Of a stretch of 47,491 nucleotides of DNA, positions 17,282 to 25,822 are shown piece by piece; positions within the stretch are counted from its first letter, which is position 1, and each line of letters opens with the position of its first letter. The position numbers and the translations under genes were made by a program. The notes beneath the pieces are model-generated. The model searched no databases. It had not been told where the DNA came from and saw only the letters and a program-made list of their open reading frames with translations. Where the stretch lies: assembly GCF_000426245.1 (NCBI RefSeq), contig NZ_AUEZ01000066.1, positions 1 through 47,491 of the forward strand. Reading direction: 5' to 3'. This stretch comes from Bradyrhizobium sp. Ai1a-2. Lineage in GTDB: Bacteria; Pseudomonadota; Alphaproteobacteria; Rhizobiales; Xanthobacteraceae.

Positions 17282-17845
17282 TCAGAACCGCGTCACGATA
17301 TCCGACAGCGCCGGACGAGGGCGGTCTTCGCTCGGCCTGGTTGGCTTGCCGATATGGACAAACCCTGCGAGCTTCTCGTCGGGCTTCAGGCCAAGACCGT
17401 CGAGCACATCGCGGTCGAAGGCGAACCAGCCGGTGAGCCAGCAGGCGCCATAGCCCAGCGCAGTCGCCGCGGTAAGGATATTCATCGCGCTGGCGCCGGC
17501 GGAGAGTTCCTGCTCCCACGGCGGCACCTTCGGATGCGGCTTGGTGAAGCTGACGACGCCGATCACCAGCGGCGCATCGGTGAGCCGCCGTTTCTCCACC
17601 TCGATATCGGCCGCCGGCGCGCCCGGGTTCTTCTTGGCGAACACGCTCGCGATCACGTCGCCGGCGCGGTTGCGCGCCTCGCCTTCGAACACGATGAAGC
17701 GCCAGGGCGCGAGCTTGCCGTGGTCCGGCACCCGCGCGCCGATCGTCAAAATGGTCTCGAGCTCGGCCGGCGAGGGGCCGGGCCCCGTCATCTCGCGCGG
17801 CTTCACCGAGCGGCGGGTTTTGAGGAGTTCAATGGCGTCGGGCAC
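17282..17845 (-). CDS. Nitroreductase family protein (YdjA-like)
   Basis: The 187-residue protein is a small FMN-dependent nitroreductase-fold enzyme that uses NAD(P)H. The FMN-binding N-terminal LLKTRRSVKP is visible (8-17), followed by GARVPDHGKLAPWRFIV (36-52), NILTAATALGYGACWLTGW (about 120-138) and the C-terminal GKPTRPSEDRPRP. The length and the PDHGKLAPW motif match the compact YdjA type. The start is GTG 17845, with AAGGGAAA upstream. The physiological substrate is unknown. A palindromic repeat separates it from thrS upstream. Confidence 0.9.
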   Translation of the reverse strand: MPDAIELLKTRRSVKPREMTGPGPSPAELETILTIGARVPDHGKLAPWRFIVFEGEARNRAGDVIASVFAKKNPGAPAADIEVEKRRLTDAPLVIGVVSFTKPHPKVPPWEQELSAGASAMNILTAATALGYGACWLTGWFAFDRDVLDGLGLKPDEKLAGFVHIGKPTRPSEDRPRPALSDIVTRF

Positions 17846-17865
17846 TGCGGCTTTCCCTTAAACTG

Positions 17866-17918
17866 GAGCATGACCCTGGAAACGTCGGGGTCCGGTTTTC
17901 CGGAACGGATCAATGCTC
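17866..17918. repeat. GAGCATGA...GATCAATGCTC palindromic repeat
   Basis: The element runs from GAGCATGACC through GGTTTTCCGGAA to GATCAATGCTC. It is an imperfect inverted repeat of the family at 31539-31584. It lies in the spacer between the nitroreductase start and the thrS stop. Confidence 0.65.
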
Positions 17919-17996
17919 AAATCGGTCGCGGACTTTCTTGCCACGAGATAGGGGCGAATGCCCGCGACCGGAAGCGAGTTTAGATGGATTAAAGCA

Positions 17997-20042
17997 TCAG
18001 GATAGCGACTTCGCCCGCTTGATGTCGGGCGGCGTCGCCTCGTCGACCAGCGCGGCGAGCGCTTCGGCCGTCGGGATCACGGTCTGGCGCTCACTGCCGA
18101 GACGACGGACCGAGACCGAATGGGTCTCGGCTTCCTTCTTGCCGACCACGAGCAGCGCCGGAATCTTCGCCAGCGAGTGCTCGCGGACCTTGTAGTTGAT
18201 CTTCTCGTTGCGCAGGTCGATCTCCACCCGCAGACCCGCACGGCGCGCCTCAGCCACCACCTGCTTGGCATATTCGTCGGCCTCGGAGGTGATGGTGGTG
18301 ACGACCACCTGCACCGGCGCCAGCCACAGCGGGAAATTGCCGGCATAGTGCTCGATCAGGATGCCGATGAAGCGCTCCATCGAGCCGCAGATCGCGCGGT
18401 GCACCATCACCGGCGCCTTCTTCGACCCGTCATGGTCGATGTAGAACGCGCCGAACCGCTCCGGCAGGTTGAAGTCGACCTGCGTCGTGCCGCACTGCCA
18501 GTCGCGGCCGATGGCATCGCGCAGCACATATTCGAACTTCGGCCCGTAGAACGCGCCTTCGCCCGGATTGATCTCGGTCTTGATGCGGTTGCTGCCCTTG
18601 GCCTTGATCTCCGACAGCACGGTCGCCATCACACGTTCGGCATGGTCCCACATCGCGTCGGTGCCGACGCGCTTTTCCGGCCTCGTCGAGAGCTTGACGG
18701 TGAGTTCGCCCTCGAAGCCGAAATCGGCATAGGTCGACAGGATCAGGTCGTTGATCTTCAGGCACTCGTCGGCGAGCTGCTCCTCGGTGCAGAACACATG
18801 GGCATCGTCCTGCGTGAAGCCGCGCACGCGCATCAGGCCGTGCATCGCGCCCGACGGTTCGTAGCGATGCACCACGCCGAATTCGGCAAGCCGCAAAGGG
18901 AGGTCGCGATAGCTCTTCAGGCCATGCTTGAAGATCTGCACATGCCCCGGACAGTTCATCGGCTTCAGCGCGAACCAGCGCTTGTCCTCGGCCTCGTCGC
19001 CGGCGGACTGCGCCGCGAACATGTTCTCGCGGTACCAGTCCCAATGGCCGGAGGTCTCCCACAGTACCTTGTCGAGAATCTGCGGCGCGTTGACCTCCTG
19101 GTAGTCGCCGGCGAGGCGGCGGCGCATATAGGCGATCAACTGCTGGAAGATGGTCCAGCCCTTCGGGTGCCAGAACACGACGCCCGGGCCTTCCTCCTGG
19201 AAGTGGAACAGGTCGAGCTCGCGGCCGAGCTTGCGATGGTCGCGCTTCTCGGCTTCCTCGATCTGCTTCAGGTAGGCGTCGAGTTCGTCCTGTTTCGCGA
19301 AGGCCGTGCCGTAGATGCGGGTCAGCATCGGATTGTTGGAATCGCCGCGCCAATAGGCGCCCGCGACCTTCATCAATCTGAACGCGTTGCCGATCTTCCC
19401 CGTGGAGGTCATGTGCGGGCCGCGGCAGAGATCGAACCAGTCGCCCTGGAAGTAGATCTTGATCGGCTCGTCGCCGGGAATGGCGTCGACCAGCTCGACC
19501 TTGAACGCCTCGCCCTTGTCGCGGAACACCTGCTTGGTCTTCTCGCGATCCCAGACTTCCTTGGTGAAAGGTTTGTCGCGCGCGATGATCTCGCGCATCT
19601 TCTTTTCGATGGCGGCAAAATCTTCCGGGGTGAACGGCTCGTTGCGGAAGAAGTCGTAGTAGAAGCCGTTCTCGATCACCGGGCCGATCGTGACCTGGGT
19701 GCCCGGCCACAGCGACTGCACGGCTTCCGCGAGCACATGGGCGCAATCATGCCGGATCAGTTCCAGCGCGCGCGCGTCGTCGCGCGAGACCAGCTCGATC
19801 TTGGCGTCGTCCGTGATGGGATCGTTGAGGTCATACAGAACGCCATTCAGCGCCATTGCCACCGTGCGCTTTGCCAGCGAGGGCGAGATGCCCTGGGCGA
19901 CGTCGAGACCGGTGATATCCCTGGGGAATTCGCGTTTCGCTCCGTCGGGGAAGGTGAGGGTGACTTTCTCGACCGGCTGGGCGGGCTTGAGATTGGCGAT
20001 GCTGTACTGGAATCCGGACTCGGACTTGTGGTCGTCGGACAT
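17997..20042 (-). CDS. thrS: Threonyl-tRNA synthetase
   Basis: The 681-residue enzyme charges tRNA-Thr with threonine. Domains in order: TGS (about 25-90), the editing domain with H98-x3-H102 and C206/H210 (DLCRGPH), the class II catalytic core with zinc ligands C364 (MNCPGH), H415 (DDAHVF) and H548 (VHRA), and the C-terminal anticodon-binding domain (about 575-675). Class II motif 2 is visible around FGVVHRYEPSGAMHGLMRVRGFTQDD. All key residues are present. ATG 20042 is chosen because AGGAG lies 8 bases upstream; the frame is open to 20138 without homologous content. It is slightly longer than E. coli ThrS (642), mostly at the N-terminus. No T-box or attenuator is evident upstream. Confidence 0.98.
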   Translation of the reverse strand: MSDDHKSESGFQYSIANLKPAQPVEKVTLTFPDGAKREFPRDITGLDVAQGISPSLAKRTVAMALNGVLYDLNDPITDDAKIELVSRDDARALELIRHDCAHVLAEAVQSLWPGTQVTIGPVIENGFYYDFFRNEPFTPEDFAAIEKKMREIIARDKPFTKEVWDREKTKQVFRDKGEAFKVELVDAIPGDEPIKIYFQGDWFDLCRGPHMTSTGKIGNAFRLMKVAGAYWRGDSNNPMLTRIYGTAFAKQDELDAYLKQIEEAEKRDHRKLGRELDLFHFQEEGPGVVFWHPKGWTIFQQLIAYMRRRLAGDYQEVNAPQILDKVLWETSGHWDWYRENMFAAQSAGDEAEDKRWFALKPMNCPGHVQIFKHGLKSYRDLPLRLAEFGVVHRYEPSGAMHGLMRVRGFTQDDAHVFCTEEQLADECLKINDLILSTYADFGFEGELTVKLSTRPEKRVGTDAMWDHAERVMATVLSEIKAKGSNRIKTEINPGEGAFYGPKFEYVLRDAIGRDWQCGTTQVDFNLPERFGAFYIDHDGSKKAPVMVHRAICGSMERFIGILIEHYAGNFPLWLAPVQVVVTTITSEADEYAKQVVAEARRAGLRVEIDLRNEKINYKVREHSLAKIPALLVVGKKEAETHSVSVRRLGSERQTVIPTAEALAALVDEATPPDIKRAKSLS

Positions 20043-20256
20043 GTCATTCTCCTGTGGCTCACTCCTGCGAACGAACGCAGGTAAGCGGAAAGCAGCGATA
20101 TAGCAGGCGATTGGGCTGGCGCAATCCGGCAATATCAAGAAATCGGCGGGGAATTGGCCTGGCTGCGCTGATCTCCGATCGTGATCTCCGCCCGCCGAGA
20201 GCGCGTTTTACAAATGTGTCTTTTCTTCTTCGCCCGGCTGGTTTACATGCACCTGC

Positions 20257-21420
20257 ATGAAAATGATATCCGTGACGCGCCGCTTCGCGCCCACCTCCCT
20301 GATGCTTGGAAATATCGTCACCGGCTGTTCCGTGCTGGCGCCGGCAGGGATGCTTCCGGAACTGTCCAGCGCGCTGGACGTCTCGATTCACACCGCGGGG
20401 CTCCTGATTACCTTCGGTGCGATGGTCTTGTGCATCGGCTCGCCGCTGACGGCATGGCTGACCAGCCGCATCGATCGCCGCACCTTGCTCGGTGTGACGC
20501 TCGCAGTGCTCACGATCACCAATCTCGCCTCTGCCCTGGCGCCTGATTACGCGAGCCTTCTGGCCATTCGCCTCGTCATGCTGGCGATCGGCGCGCTCTA
20601 TACGCCGCAGGCGGCCGGCACCGGCGCGCTGATCGTGCCTGGCGAGCGGCGCGGCTCGACCATTGCTTATATCTTCCTCGGCTGGTCGCTCGCGGCTGCG
20701 GTTGGGCTGCCGCTGATTACCTTCATCGCAAGTCATTTCGGCTTTCGCGCCGCCTATGCCGGCATCGCGCTGGTCGGCTGCGTGAGCTGCGCGCTGCTGT
20801 TGTGGCGATTGCCGCGCGGATTGCTCGGGGCGCCGGTCGATCTGAAGACCTGGACCGAACTCGGTCGCAACCGGATGGTGCTGGTGCTGCTGGCCATCAC
20901 GACGCTGCAGATGTCGGGCCAGTTCGTGGTCTTCACCTTCATGGGGCCGTTGCTGACAAGATTGACGGGTGCCGGCCCCAATGGGGTCGGGCTCGTCTTC
21001 GGCCTTTACGGTGTCTGTGGCTTCATCGGCGTCATGATCGCGACCCGCATCGTCGATTCCTGGGGGCCGTATCGGACGTCGGTGCTGTTCACCTCACTGA
21101 TGCTGACCGGCGTTGCCGGATGGGCGCTGAGCGCGGGTGTCTATGCGTTGATGGCCGTCTCGGTTGCGATCTGGGGACTCGGCTTTGCCTCCACCAATTC
21201 GATGCAGCAGGTGCGGCTGGTGGCTGCGGCGCCGGCGCTTGCATCGGCGTCGGTGTCGCTCAACACCTCCGTGCTCTATATCGGGCAGGCGATCGGCTCC
21301 GCGATCGGCGGCGCGTTGTTCGCGCACGGCTGGCTGCACGGCGCAGGCTATGTCTGCGCGGCTTTCGTGGCGCTGGCGCTGACGACCGTGGTGCTGACGA
21401 GGCCCCGCCGCGCAGTGTGA
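20257..21420 (+). CDS. MFS transporter, DHA1-type exporter
   Basis: The 387-residue inner-membrane protein has about twelve hydrophobic segments and no periplasmic domain. The loop between helices 2 and 3 reads SPLTAWLTSRIDRRTLLG (about 62-79), the MFS motif A region, and helix 5 contains GWSLAAAVGLPL, like the drug-exporter motif C (G-x-x-x-G-P). Size and layout match the AraJ/NepI-type DHA1 family of proton-driven sugar, nucleoside or drug exporters. The substrate is unknown. A small palindrome, CATGCA/TGCATG, overlaps the start region (20246-20259). The gene converges on a hydrolase gene with one base between the stops. Confidence 0.88.
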   Translation: MKMISVTRRFAPTSLMLGNIVTGCSVLAPAGMLPELSSALDVSIHTAGLLITFGAMVLCIGSPLTAWLTSRIDRRTLLGVTLAVLTITNLASALAPDYASLLAIRLVMLAIGALYTPQAAGTGALIVPGERRGSTIAYIFLGWSLAAAVGLPLITFIASHFGFRAAYAGIALVGCVSCALLLWRLPRGLLGAPVDLKTWTELGRNRMVLVLLAITTLQMSGQFVVFTFMGPLLTRLTGAGPNGVGLVFGLYGVCGFIGVMIATRIVDSWGPYRTSVLFTSLMLTGVAGWALSAGVYALMAVSVAIWGLGFASTNSMQQVRLVAAAPALASASVSLNTSVLYIGQAIGSAIGGALFAHGWLHGAGYVCAAFVALALTTVVLTRPRRAV

Positions 21421-21421
21421 A

Positions 21422-22645
21422 CTAGCGGCTCGCCGATGCAGGGGCGCTTGCGATCCGCGCAAACGATGCGGGTCCCGCCATCTTCGCCAGCACTTCCTTC
21501 ACCGGGTGCTGCGTCCAGGCCAGCGTGACGTAATCGCGGTGGGTGATGCCGTCGGGCGTCTGCACGAACACGACGCTGCCGGGCTGCAGTGGACCGTCCA
21601 TGCTCTCGCGGACGCGGATGCCCTTGTTCCTGAGCATCGTCATCAGTTCCTGGTCATGCCGCTTGGTGTAGCGGGTGTAGGAGCTCACGAAAAAGCCGGT
21701 GCGGTTGTTCTCGATCCAGGAGGCGAACTTGTCGAGTTCGCCATAGACCGCATCCAGCAGCACCACGCCGCGCACGCGGCTGGTGGCGCCGCCGACGTCG
21801 AGGCTCCAGGCGGTCGGCAGGAAGCCGCCGCTATAGCCGACGATCACGACCGGCATGTTGGCGAAGGCTGCCGCCGATTTGGGGTCGCCTGAGAGGCGGG
21901 CGAGGTGGGAGGTGGATTCGTCGAGGAAGCGCTTGAAGCCGCCCGGCTGCCAGAATTTTCCGGCGCTGGAATCGGCGGCGTCGACCGCCATCTGCGGCGC
22001 CAGCAGCACCGCGTTGACGCCGGAGTCCGAGATCTGCTGCGGCACCAATTGGCGGTCGCGCACGTCGCGTTCGAGCGTTGCGCCATTGCCGTGGAAGAAC
22101 ACCACGATCACGCCCGGCTTGCCGACGTCGAAATTCTCGGGGACGTGCATCAGCACGCGGCTGTCATTGTAGGTCTCGTCCTGCCAATAGACGCGGCCCG
22201 AAAGGCTGCGATGGCCCTTGCGGCTGCCGTTCGTGACATTGAGGAACGGCGCATCCGAGCGCGGATTGTTGCCGAAATAGGGGAAGGCGGAGGATTTCAT
22301 GCTGACCAGCGTGGTCAGCTCGTCGCGCTCGCTCGGCTTCGGCAGATTGAGCGTGGGTGTCAGCGAGGCCACCCGGACCCGGACCGGCGCGGGACGCTGC
22401 GGCTGCGGCTCCGCTGCCGTCGCCGTCGCGGCGGCCTGCCGCTGCACGAGGCTTTCCTGCGCGGTCGGGAAGCGCTCCTTGAACGATGGCGCCGGGAAGC
22501 GATCCACAAAGGTATCGCTCGAGACGGCCTGGGTGTTCGCAGCCAACGCGGTGGCGCTGGGCGCTCTGCCGCATTGAGCCAGCAGGCTGGCGAGCGGCAG
22601 AAGCAGCGCGCAGGTCACGATCCGGCGCCGTGGTGACGTCGGCAT
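21422..22645 (-). CDS. Exported alpha/beta-hydrolase-like protein
   Basis: From ATG 22645 the protein has 407 residues: basic MPTSPRRR, hydrophobic 9-22, then LLAQC. This resembles a lipobox, but Gln before Cys is unusual, so lipoprotein status is uncertain. A low-complexity Ala/Gln/Pro linker runs to about 85. The folded part has VIVVFFHGNG (about 188-197, oxyanion region), a nucleophile elbow VGYSGGF, and a late VQTPDGITHRDYV segment that may hold the catalytic His. It resembles predicted polyhydroxybutyrate/feruloyl-type esterases only loosely. The frame is open to 22771, but the extra residues would bury the signal peptide. It could be a periplasmic esterase or peptidase. Confidence 0.75.
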   Translation of the reverse strand: MPTSPRRRIVTCALLLPLASLLAQCGRAPSATALAANTQAVSSDTFVDRFPAPSFKERFPTAQESLVQRQAAATATAAEPQPQRPAPVRVRVASLTPTLNLPKPSERDELTTLVSMKSSAFPYFGNNPRSDAPFLNVTNGSRKGHRSLSGRVYWQDETYNDSRVLMHVPENFDVGKPGVIVVFFHGNGATLERDVRDRQLVPQQISDSGVNAVLLAPQMAVDAADSSAGKFWQPGGFKRFLDESTSHLARLSGDPKSAAAFANMPVVIVGYSGGFLPTAWSLDVGGATSRVRGVVLLDAVYGELDKFASWIENNRTGFFVSSYTRYTKRHDQELMTMLRNKGIRVRESMDGPLQPGSVVFVQTPDGITHRDYVTLAWTQHPVKEVLAKMAGPASFARIASAPASASR

Positions 22646-23001
22646 GCGCGACCGCACGGCCGGGGATATTGTCCGGTCCGCGCGATCACACTTCTGGAAC
22701 GCTGGGTTCTTCGCCCCGATCATCCCACCCACTACCCCGAAACTCGCGGCAAACGCCGAATCTGAGCGCACCGGTGTTTAGGTGACGTTAAGCCTCCGGA
22801 AAATTTCCCCATCCGGAAGCAGCAAGAAGACCATCCAATCGTGTCGCGATTGTGGGTCGTCTCCCGTGTTTACACAAAGGCTGGCCCTTTGAAGGCAACA
22901 TTTGGGTATTATGATACCCAAATCTTGGCGGCAGTTAGATGCTTGTTAACGTTGCTTGAATTGGCCGTTTTCCGCCTGCACGATGAGAATCGTCGAAGCA
23001 C
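22646..23001. other. Divergent spacer with perfect palindrome
   Basis: The 356-base region separates the minus-strand hydrolase from the plus-strand permease. Besides the palindrome at 22900-22923 it holds two TCCGGA sites (22795-22800 and 22812-22817). Its right part is markedly A/T-rich compared with the genes, as expected of promoters. No gene is visible. Confidence 0.55.
22900..22923. promoter_or_regulatory. Perfect inverted repeat, probable operator
   Basis: ATTTGGGTAT and ATACCCAAAT are exact complements over ten bases with a four-base centre. The site lies about 80 bases before the permease start, in a divergent promoter region. There is no T-tract on either side, so a repressor or activator binding site is more likely than a terminator. 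No regulator gene is adjacent. Confidence 0.6.
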
Positions 23002-24399
23002 GTGGCGCTGAAGGTACGGTCCGATATGGCGGCATCACACACGGGCAGCGCGGCATGGTCCGGCTCGCTCCCCGGCAGCGGCTCGACCGTTTCGGTCCTG
23101 GTGGCCACGGCCATCGTGGTCGCCGACATGGTCGGCGTCGGCGTTTTCACCAGCCTCGGCTTCCAGGTCAAGGACATCCCGTCGGGCTTCTCGATCCTCT
23201 TGCTGTGGACCGTCGGCGGCATCGTCGCGCTGTGCGGCGTGTTTTCCTACGGCGAACTCGGCGCGATGTTTCCGCGCTCGAGCGGCGAGTACAATTTCCT
23301 CAGCCGCGCCTATCACCCGGCGTTCGGATTCGTCGCCGGCTGGGTGTCGGCGACCGTCGGGTTCGCCGCGCCGGTCGCGCTCGCCGCGATGGCGTTCGGC
23401 GAATACGGCAAGTCGGTCCTGCCGGATGCGCCGCCGCTCGCGCTGGCGCTCGGCGTGGTGTGGCTGGTGTCGATCGTCCAGCTCACCGGCGTCAAGCACT
23501 CCTCGACCTTCCAGCTGGTCTCGACCATCCTGAAGGTAGTGCTGATCGTCGCGTTTCTCGTCTCCGGATATTTGATCACGACGCCGCAGCCGATCTCGTT
23601 CGCGCCGACTTCGGCCGATCTCGCCCATATCGCCAGTGCGCCGTTCGCGATCAGCCTGGTGTTCGTGATGTATTCATTCTCCGGATGGAACGCGGCGACC
23701 TACATCATCGGCGAGATACACCTGCCGGAGCGCAATTTGCCGCGCGCGATGCTGTCCGGCACGCTGATCGTGCTCGTGCTCTACGTCGCGCTGAACGCGG
23801 TGTTCCTGCACACCGCGCCGATCGACAAGCTTGCCGGCCAGCTCGACGTCGCCCGCATCTCCGGCAGCTATATCTTCGGCGAGGTCGGCGGCCGCATCGT
23901 CGGCGCGATGATCTGCGTCGGGCTGATCTCCTCGATCAGCGCGATGATGTGGATCGGTCCGCGGGTGATGATGACCATGGGTGAGGACATCCCGGCGCTG
24001 CGGATCTTCGCCCGCCGCTCGACCAGCGGCGCGCCGGCCTATGCGATCCTGTTCCAGCTTGCGGTGGCGACGCTGATGCTGTTCACGCGCAGCTTTGAGG
24101 CGGTGCTCGACTTCATCCAGTTCGCGCTTCTGTTCTGCTCGTTCTTCACGGTGCTCGGCGTGATCAAGCTGCGCATCACCGGTCCCGACCTGCCGCGGCC
24201 TTACCGCGCCTGGGGATACCCGGTCACCCCTGCGGTTTTCCTGCTCGTGACCGGCTTCATGATGTACTATCTGTTGACGGACCGCCCGCTGCAGTCGGCG
24301 CTTGGTACCTTGATCATGCTTTCCGGCCTTTTGATCTACGCCGTTTTCCGCAAGGGGGCGGCTGGCCCGGCGATGTCAGGAGCATCGGGTCACGAATGA
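23002..24399 (+). CDS. APC superfamily amino-acid permease
   Basis: The 465-residue protein has about twelve membrane helices. Helix 1 contains VVADMVGVGVFTSLGF (about 39-54), the unwound G-x-G-x-F/I substrate-binding stretch of the APC fold. The conserved YSFSGWNAATYIIGEI (about 224-239) is the helix 6 region typical of LAT/APC transporters. It should import or exchange amino acids or related amines; the substrate is unknown. The start is GTG 23002 or, equally plausible, ATG 23026. The stop overlaps the next ATG (ATGA), so translation of the two is coupled. The palindrome at 22900 may control both. Confidence 0.9.
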   Translation: MALKVRSDMAASHTGSAAWSGSLPGSGSTVSVLVATAIVVADMVGVGVFTSLGFQVKDIPSGFSILLLWTVGGIVALCGVFSYGELGAMFPRSSGEYNFLSRAYHPAFGFVAGWVSATVGFAAPVALAAMAFGEYGKSVLPDAPPLALALGVVWLVSIVQLTGVKHSSTFQLVSTILKVVLIVAFLVSGYLITTPQPISFAPTSADLAHIASAPFAISLVFVMYSFSGWNAATYIIGEIHLPERNLPRAMLSGTLIVLVLYVALNAVFLHTAPIDKLAGQLDVARISGSYIFGEVGGRIVGAMICVGLISSISAMMWIGPRVMMTMGEDIPALRIFARRSTSGAPAYAILFQLAVATLMLFTRSFEAVLDFIQFALLFCSFFTVLGVIKLRITGPDLPRPYRAWGYPVTPAVFLLVTGFMMYYLLTDRPLQSALGTLIMLSGLLIYAVFRKGAAGPAMSGASGHE

Positions 24400-25622
24400 G
24401 GATGTCCTTATCATTGAAAGCTGTCGTGCTTGCTTTCGCGTTCGTGCTCGCCGCGCTGCCGGCGCGTGCCGCCGACACCGCGACCGTCGACGACACCGCG
24501 CGCTTCCTTGCCGGCATGATGCCGTCGGCGGATTCGCCACTGATCCCGCTGACCAGGGACCCGGCCTGGCAGCAGCACGCGAGATTCTTCGACCGCGCCT
24601 TTGCGCAGCTCGAGCAGCGCCAATTGTCGAAGATCCGCGCCTGGGCGGAGGCCAATCTCGCCGCGCCGCGGCCGACCATGTTCTACATGTTCTCCGGGCC
24701 CGACTTCATCTATGCCGACGCCTTCTATTCCAACGCGACGACCTATGTGCTCAGCGCGCTCGAGCCGACCGGCTCGGTGCCGGACCTGACAAGACTGTCG
24801 CGTGGCGACGTCGGTGCCGCGCTCTACAGTGTCGAGCGCTCGCTGTCCTCGGTTCTCAGCTTCTCGTTCTTCATTACCAAGAAGATGAAGGTCGACCTGC
24901 ATGCGGGCGAGATCAACGGCACCTTGCCGATCCTTTATGTATTCCTGGCGCGCTCGGGCAAGACCATCCGGAGCGTCACGCCGGTTGTGCTCGACGAGAA
25001 CGGCATCGTCGGCACGGAAGGGGCAGGGAAGGGCGCGGTGCGCGGCGCGCGCATCACCTTCGCCGGCAATGATGGCGTCGAGCGCACGCTCTATTACTTC
25101 TCGACGGATCTCTCCAATTCCGGCGTCAAGGCGAGCGGCTTCCTGAAATTCTGCGAGACGCTTGCGCCCGGCAACAGCCTGATCAAGAGCGCGTCCTATC
25201 TCATGCACGCCGGCAATTTCACCGTCGTGCGCGACTTCATCCTCAAGAACAGCGCCACCATCATCCAGGACGATTCCGGGATTCCGCTCGTCTATTTCAA
25301 CCAGAAGCGCTGGCGCTTCTTCCCGTTCGGCCGCTACGCCGGGCCGATCGACAAATTCCCCGGCCGCTACCAGGAATCCTATACCGAGCTGTTCCACCGT
25401 GCGCAGCCGATCGATTTCGGCATCGGCTATCGCTGGCGCACGCATGAAACCAACCTGCTGCTTGCCGTGCAATTGCCCGGGGACGGCTTCGGCACCGCCG
25501 ACGCGGTGGCGCAGGATGCACCACCTCCCAAACCGGCGCCGCCGCCGCGTCCCAGGGCGCCGCGGCAGCCGGCGCCGTTCTTCAGTTCGCAGCCCGGCGG
25601 TTTCTTCTGGTTCGGGCGCTGA
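24396..25622 (+). CDS. Secreted protein of unknown function, coupled to permease
   Basis: The 408-residue product has a Sec signal peptide (hydrophobic 6-22, cut near ARAA/DTA). The mature protein has no domain I can name: it is rich in aromatic residues (FYMFSGPDFIYADAFY at about 90-105, WRFFPFGRYAGPIDKF at about 306-321), with a Pro-rich tail (about 370-395) and an unusual end, GGFFWFGR. It overlaps the permease by four bases (ATGA), which implies co-translation and possibly a shared role, for example substrate capture or processing in the periplasm. That link is inference from context only. Confidence 0.75.
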   Translation: MRMSLSLKAVVLAFAFVLAALPARAADTATVDDTARFLAGMMPSADSPLIPLTRDPAWQQHARFFDRAFAQLEQRQLSKIRAWAEANLAAPRPTMFYMFSGPDFIYADAFYSNATTYVLSALEPTGSVPDLTRLSRGDVGAALYSVERSLSSVLSFSFFITKKMKVDLHAGEINGTLPILYVFLARSGKTIRSVTPVVLDENGIVGTEGAGKGAVRGARITFAGNDGVERTLYYFSTDLSNSGVKASGFLKFCETLAPGNSLIKSASYLMHAGNFTVVRDFILKNSATIIQDDSGIPLVYFNQKRWRFFPFGRYAGPIDKFPGRYQESYTELFHRAQPIDFGIGYRWRTHETNLLLAVQLPGDGFGTADAVAQDAPPPKPAPPPRPRAPRQPAPFFSSQPGGFFWFGR

Positions 25623-25690
25623 AGCTTTTTCGAGCGAAGTGGACGCCGGTTCGCGTGAAGAAAACGCGTCAAAACAAGACTCTAGAGCTT
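25622..25690. repeat. AAGCTTTTTCGAGCGAAG...CTAGAGCTT repeat
   Basis: Beginning just after the preceding stop, AAGCTTTTTCGAGCGAAGTG and GGTTCGCGTGAAGAAAACGC match a dispersed Bradyrhizobium-type repeat I recall. The outer ends AAGCT/AGCTT pair. It fills the downstream side of the secreted protein gene. Confidence 0.55.
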
Positions 25691-25707
25691 CGCTCGCGTT
25701 TCAACAT

Positions 25708-25737
25708 CCAGTGAGTATTGCGATTGTAACTCACTGG
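25708..25737. promoter_or_regulatory. Inverted repeat before monooxygenase gene
   Basis: CCAGTGAGT (25708-25716) and ACTCACTGG (25729-25737) are perfect complements over nine bases with a 12-base centre. No T-tract follows. It lies about 85 bases before the monooxygenase start and fits a dimeric regulator's operator. A terminator for the preceding gene is less likely. Confidence 0.5.
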
Positions 25738-25822
25738 CTGAATCCAGTGCGCGTCCTGTAATCCATCCGTAGCCGCGCCTCGTCAGGCTCGTGATCTGTC
25801 ACCCAAGTTCCGAGGGATCGAT

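Noticed and set aside
18120..20084. 654-codon frame opposite thrS
   Set aside because: It is antisense to a sure gene in the frame that mirrors its high third-position G/C. No recognisable domain.
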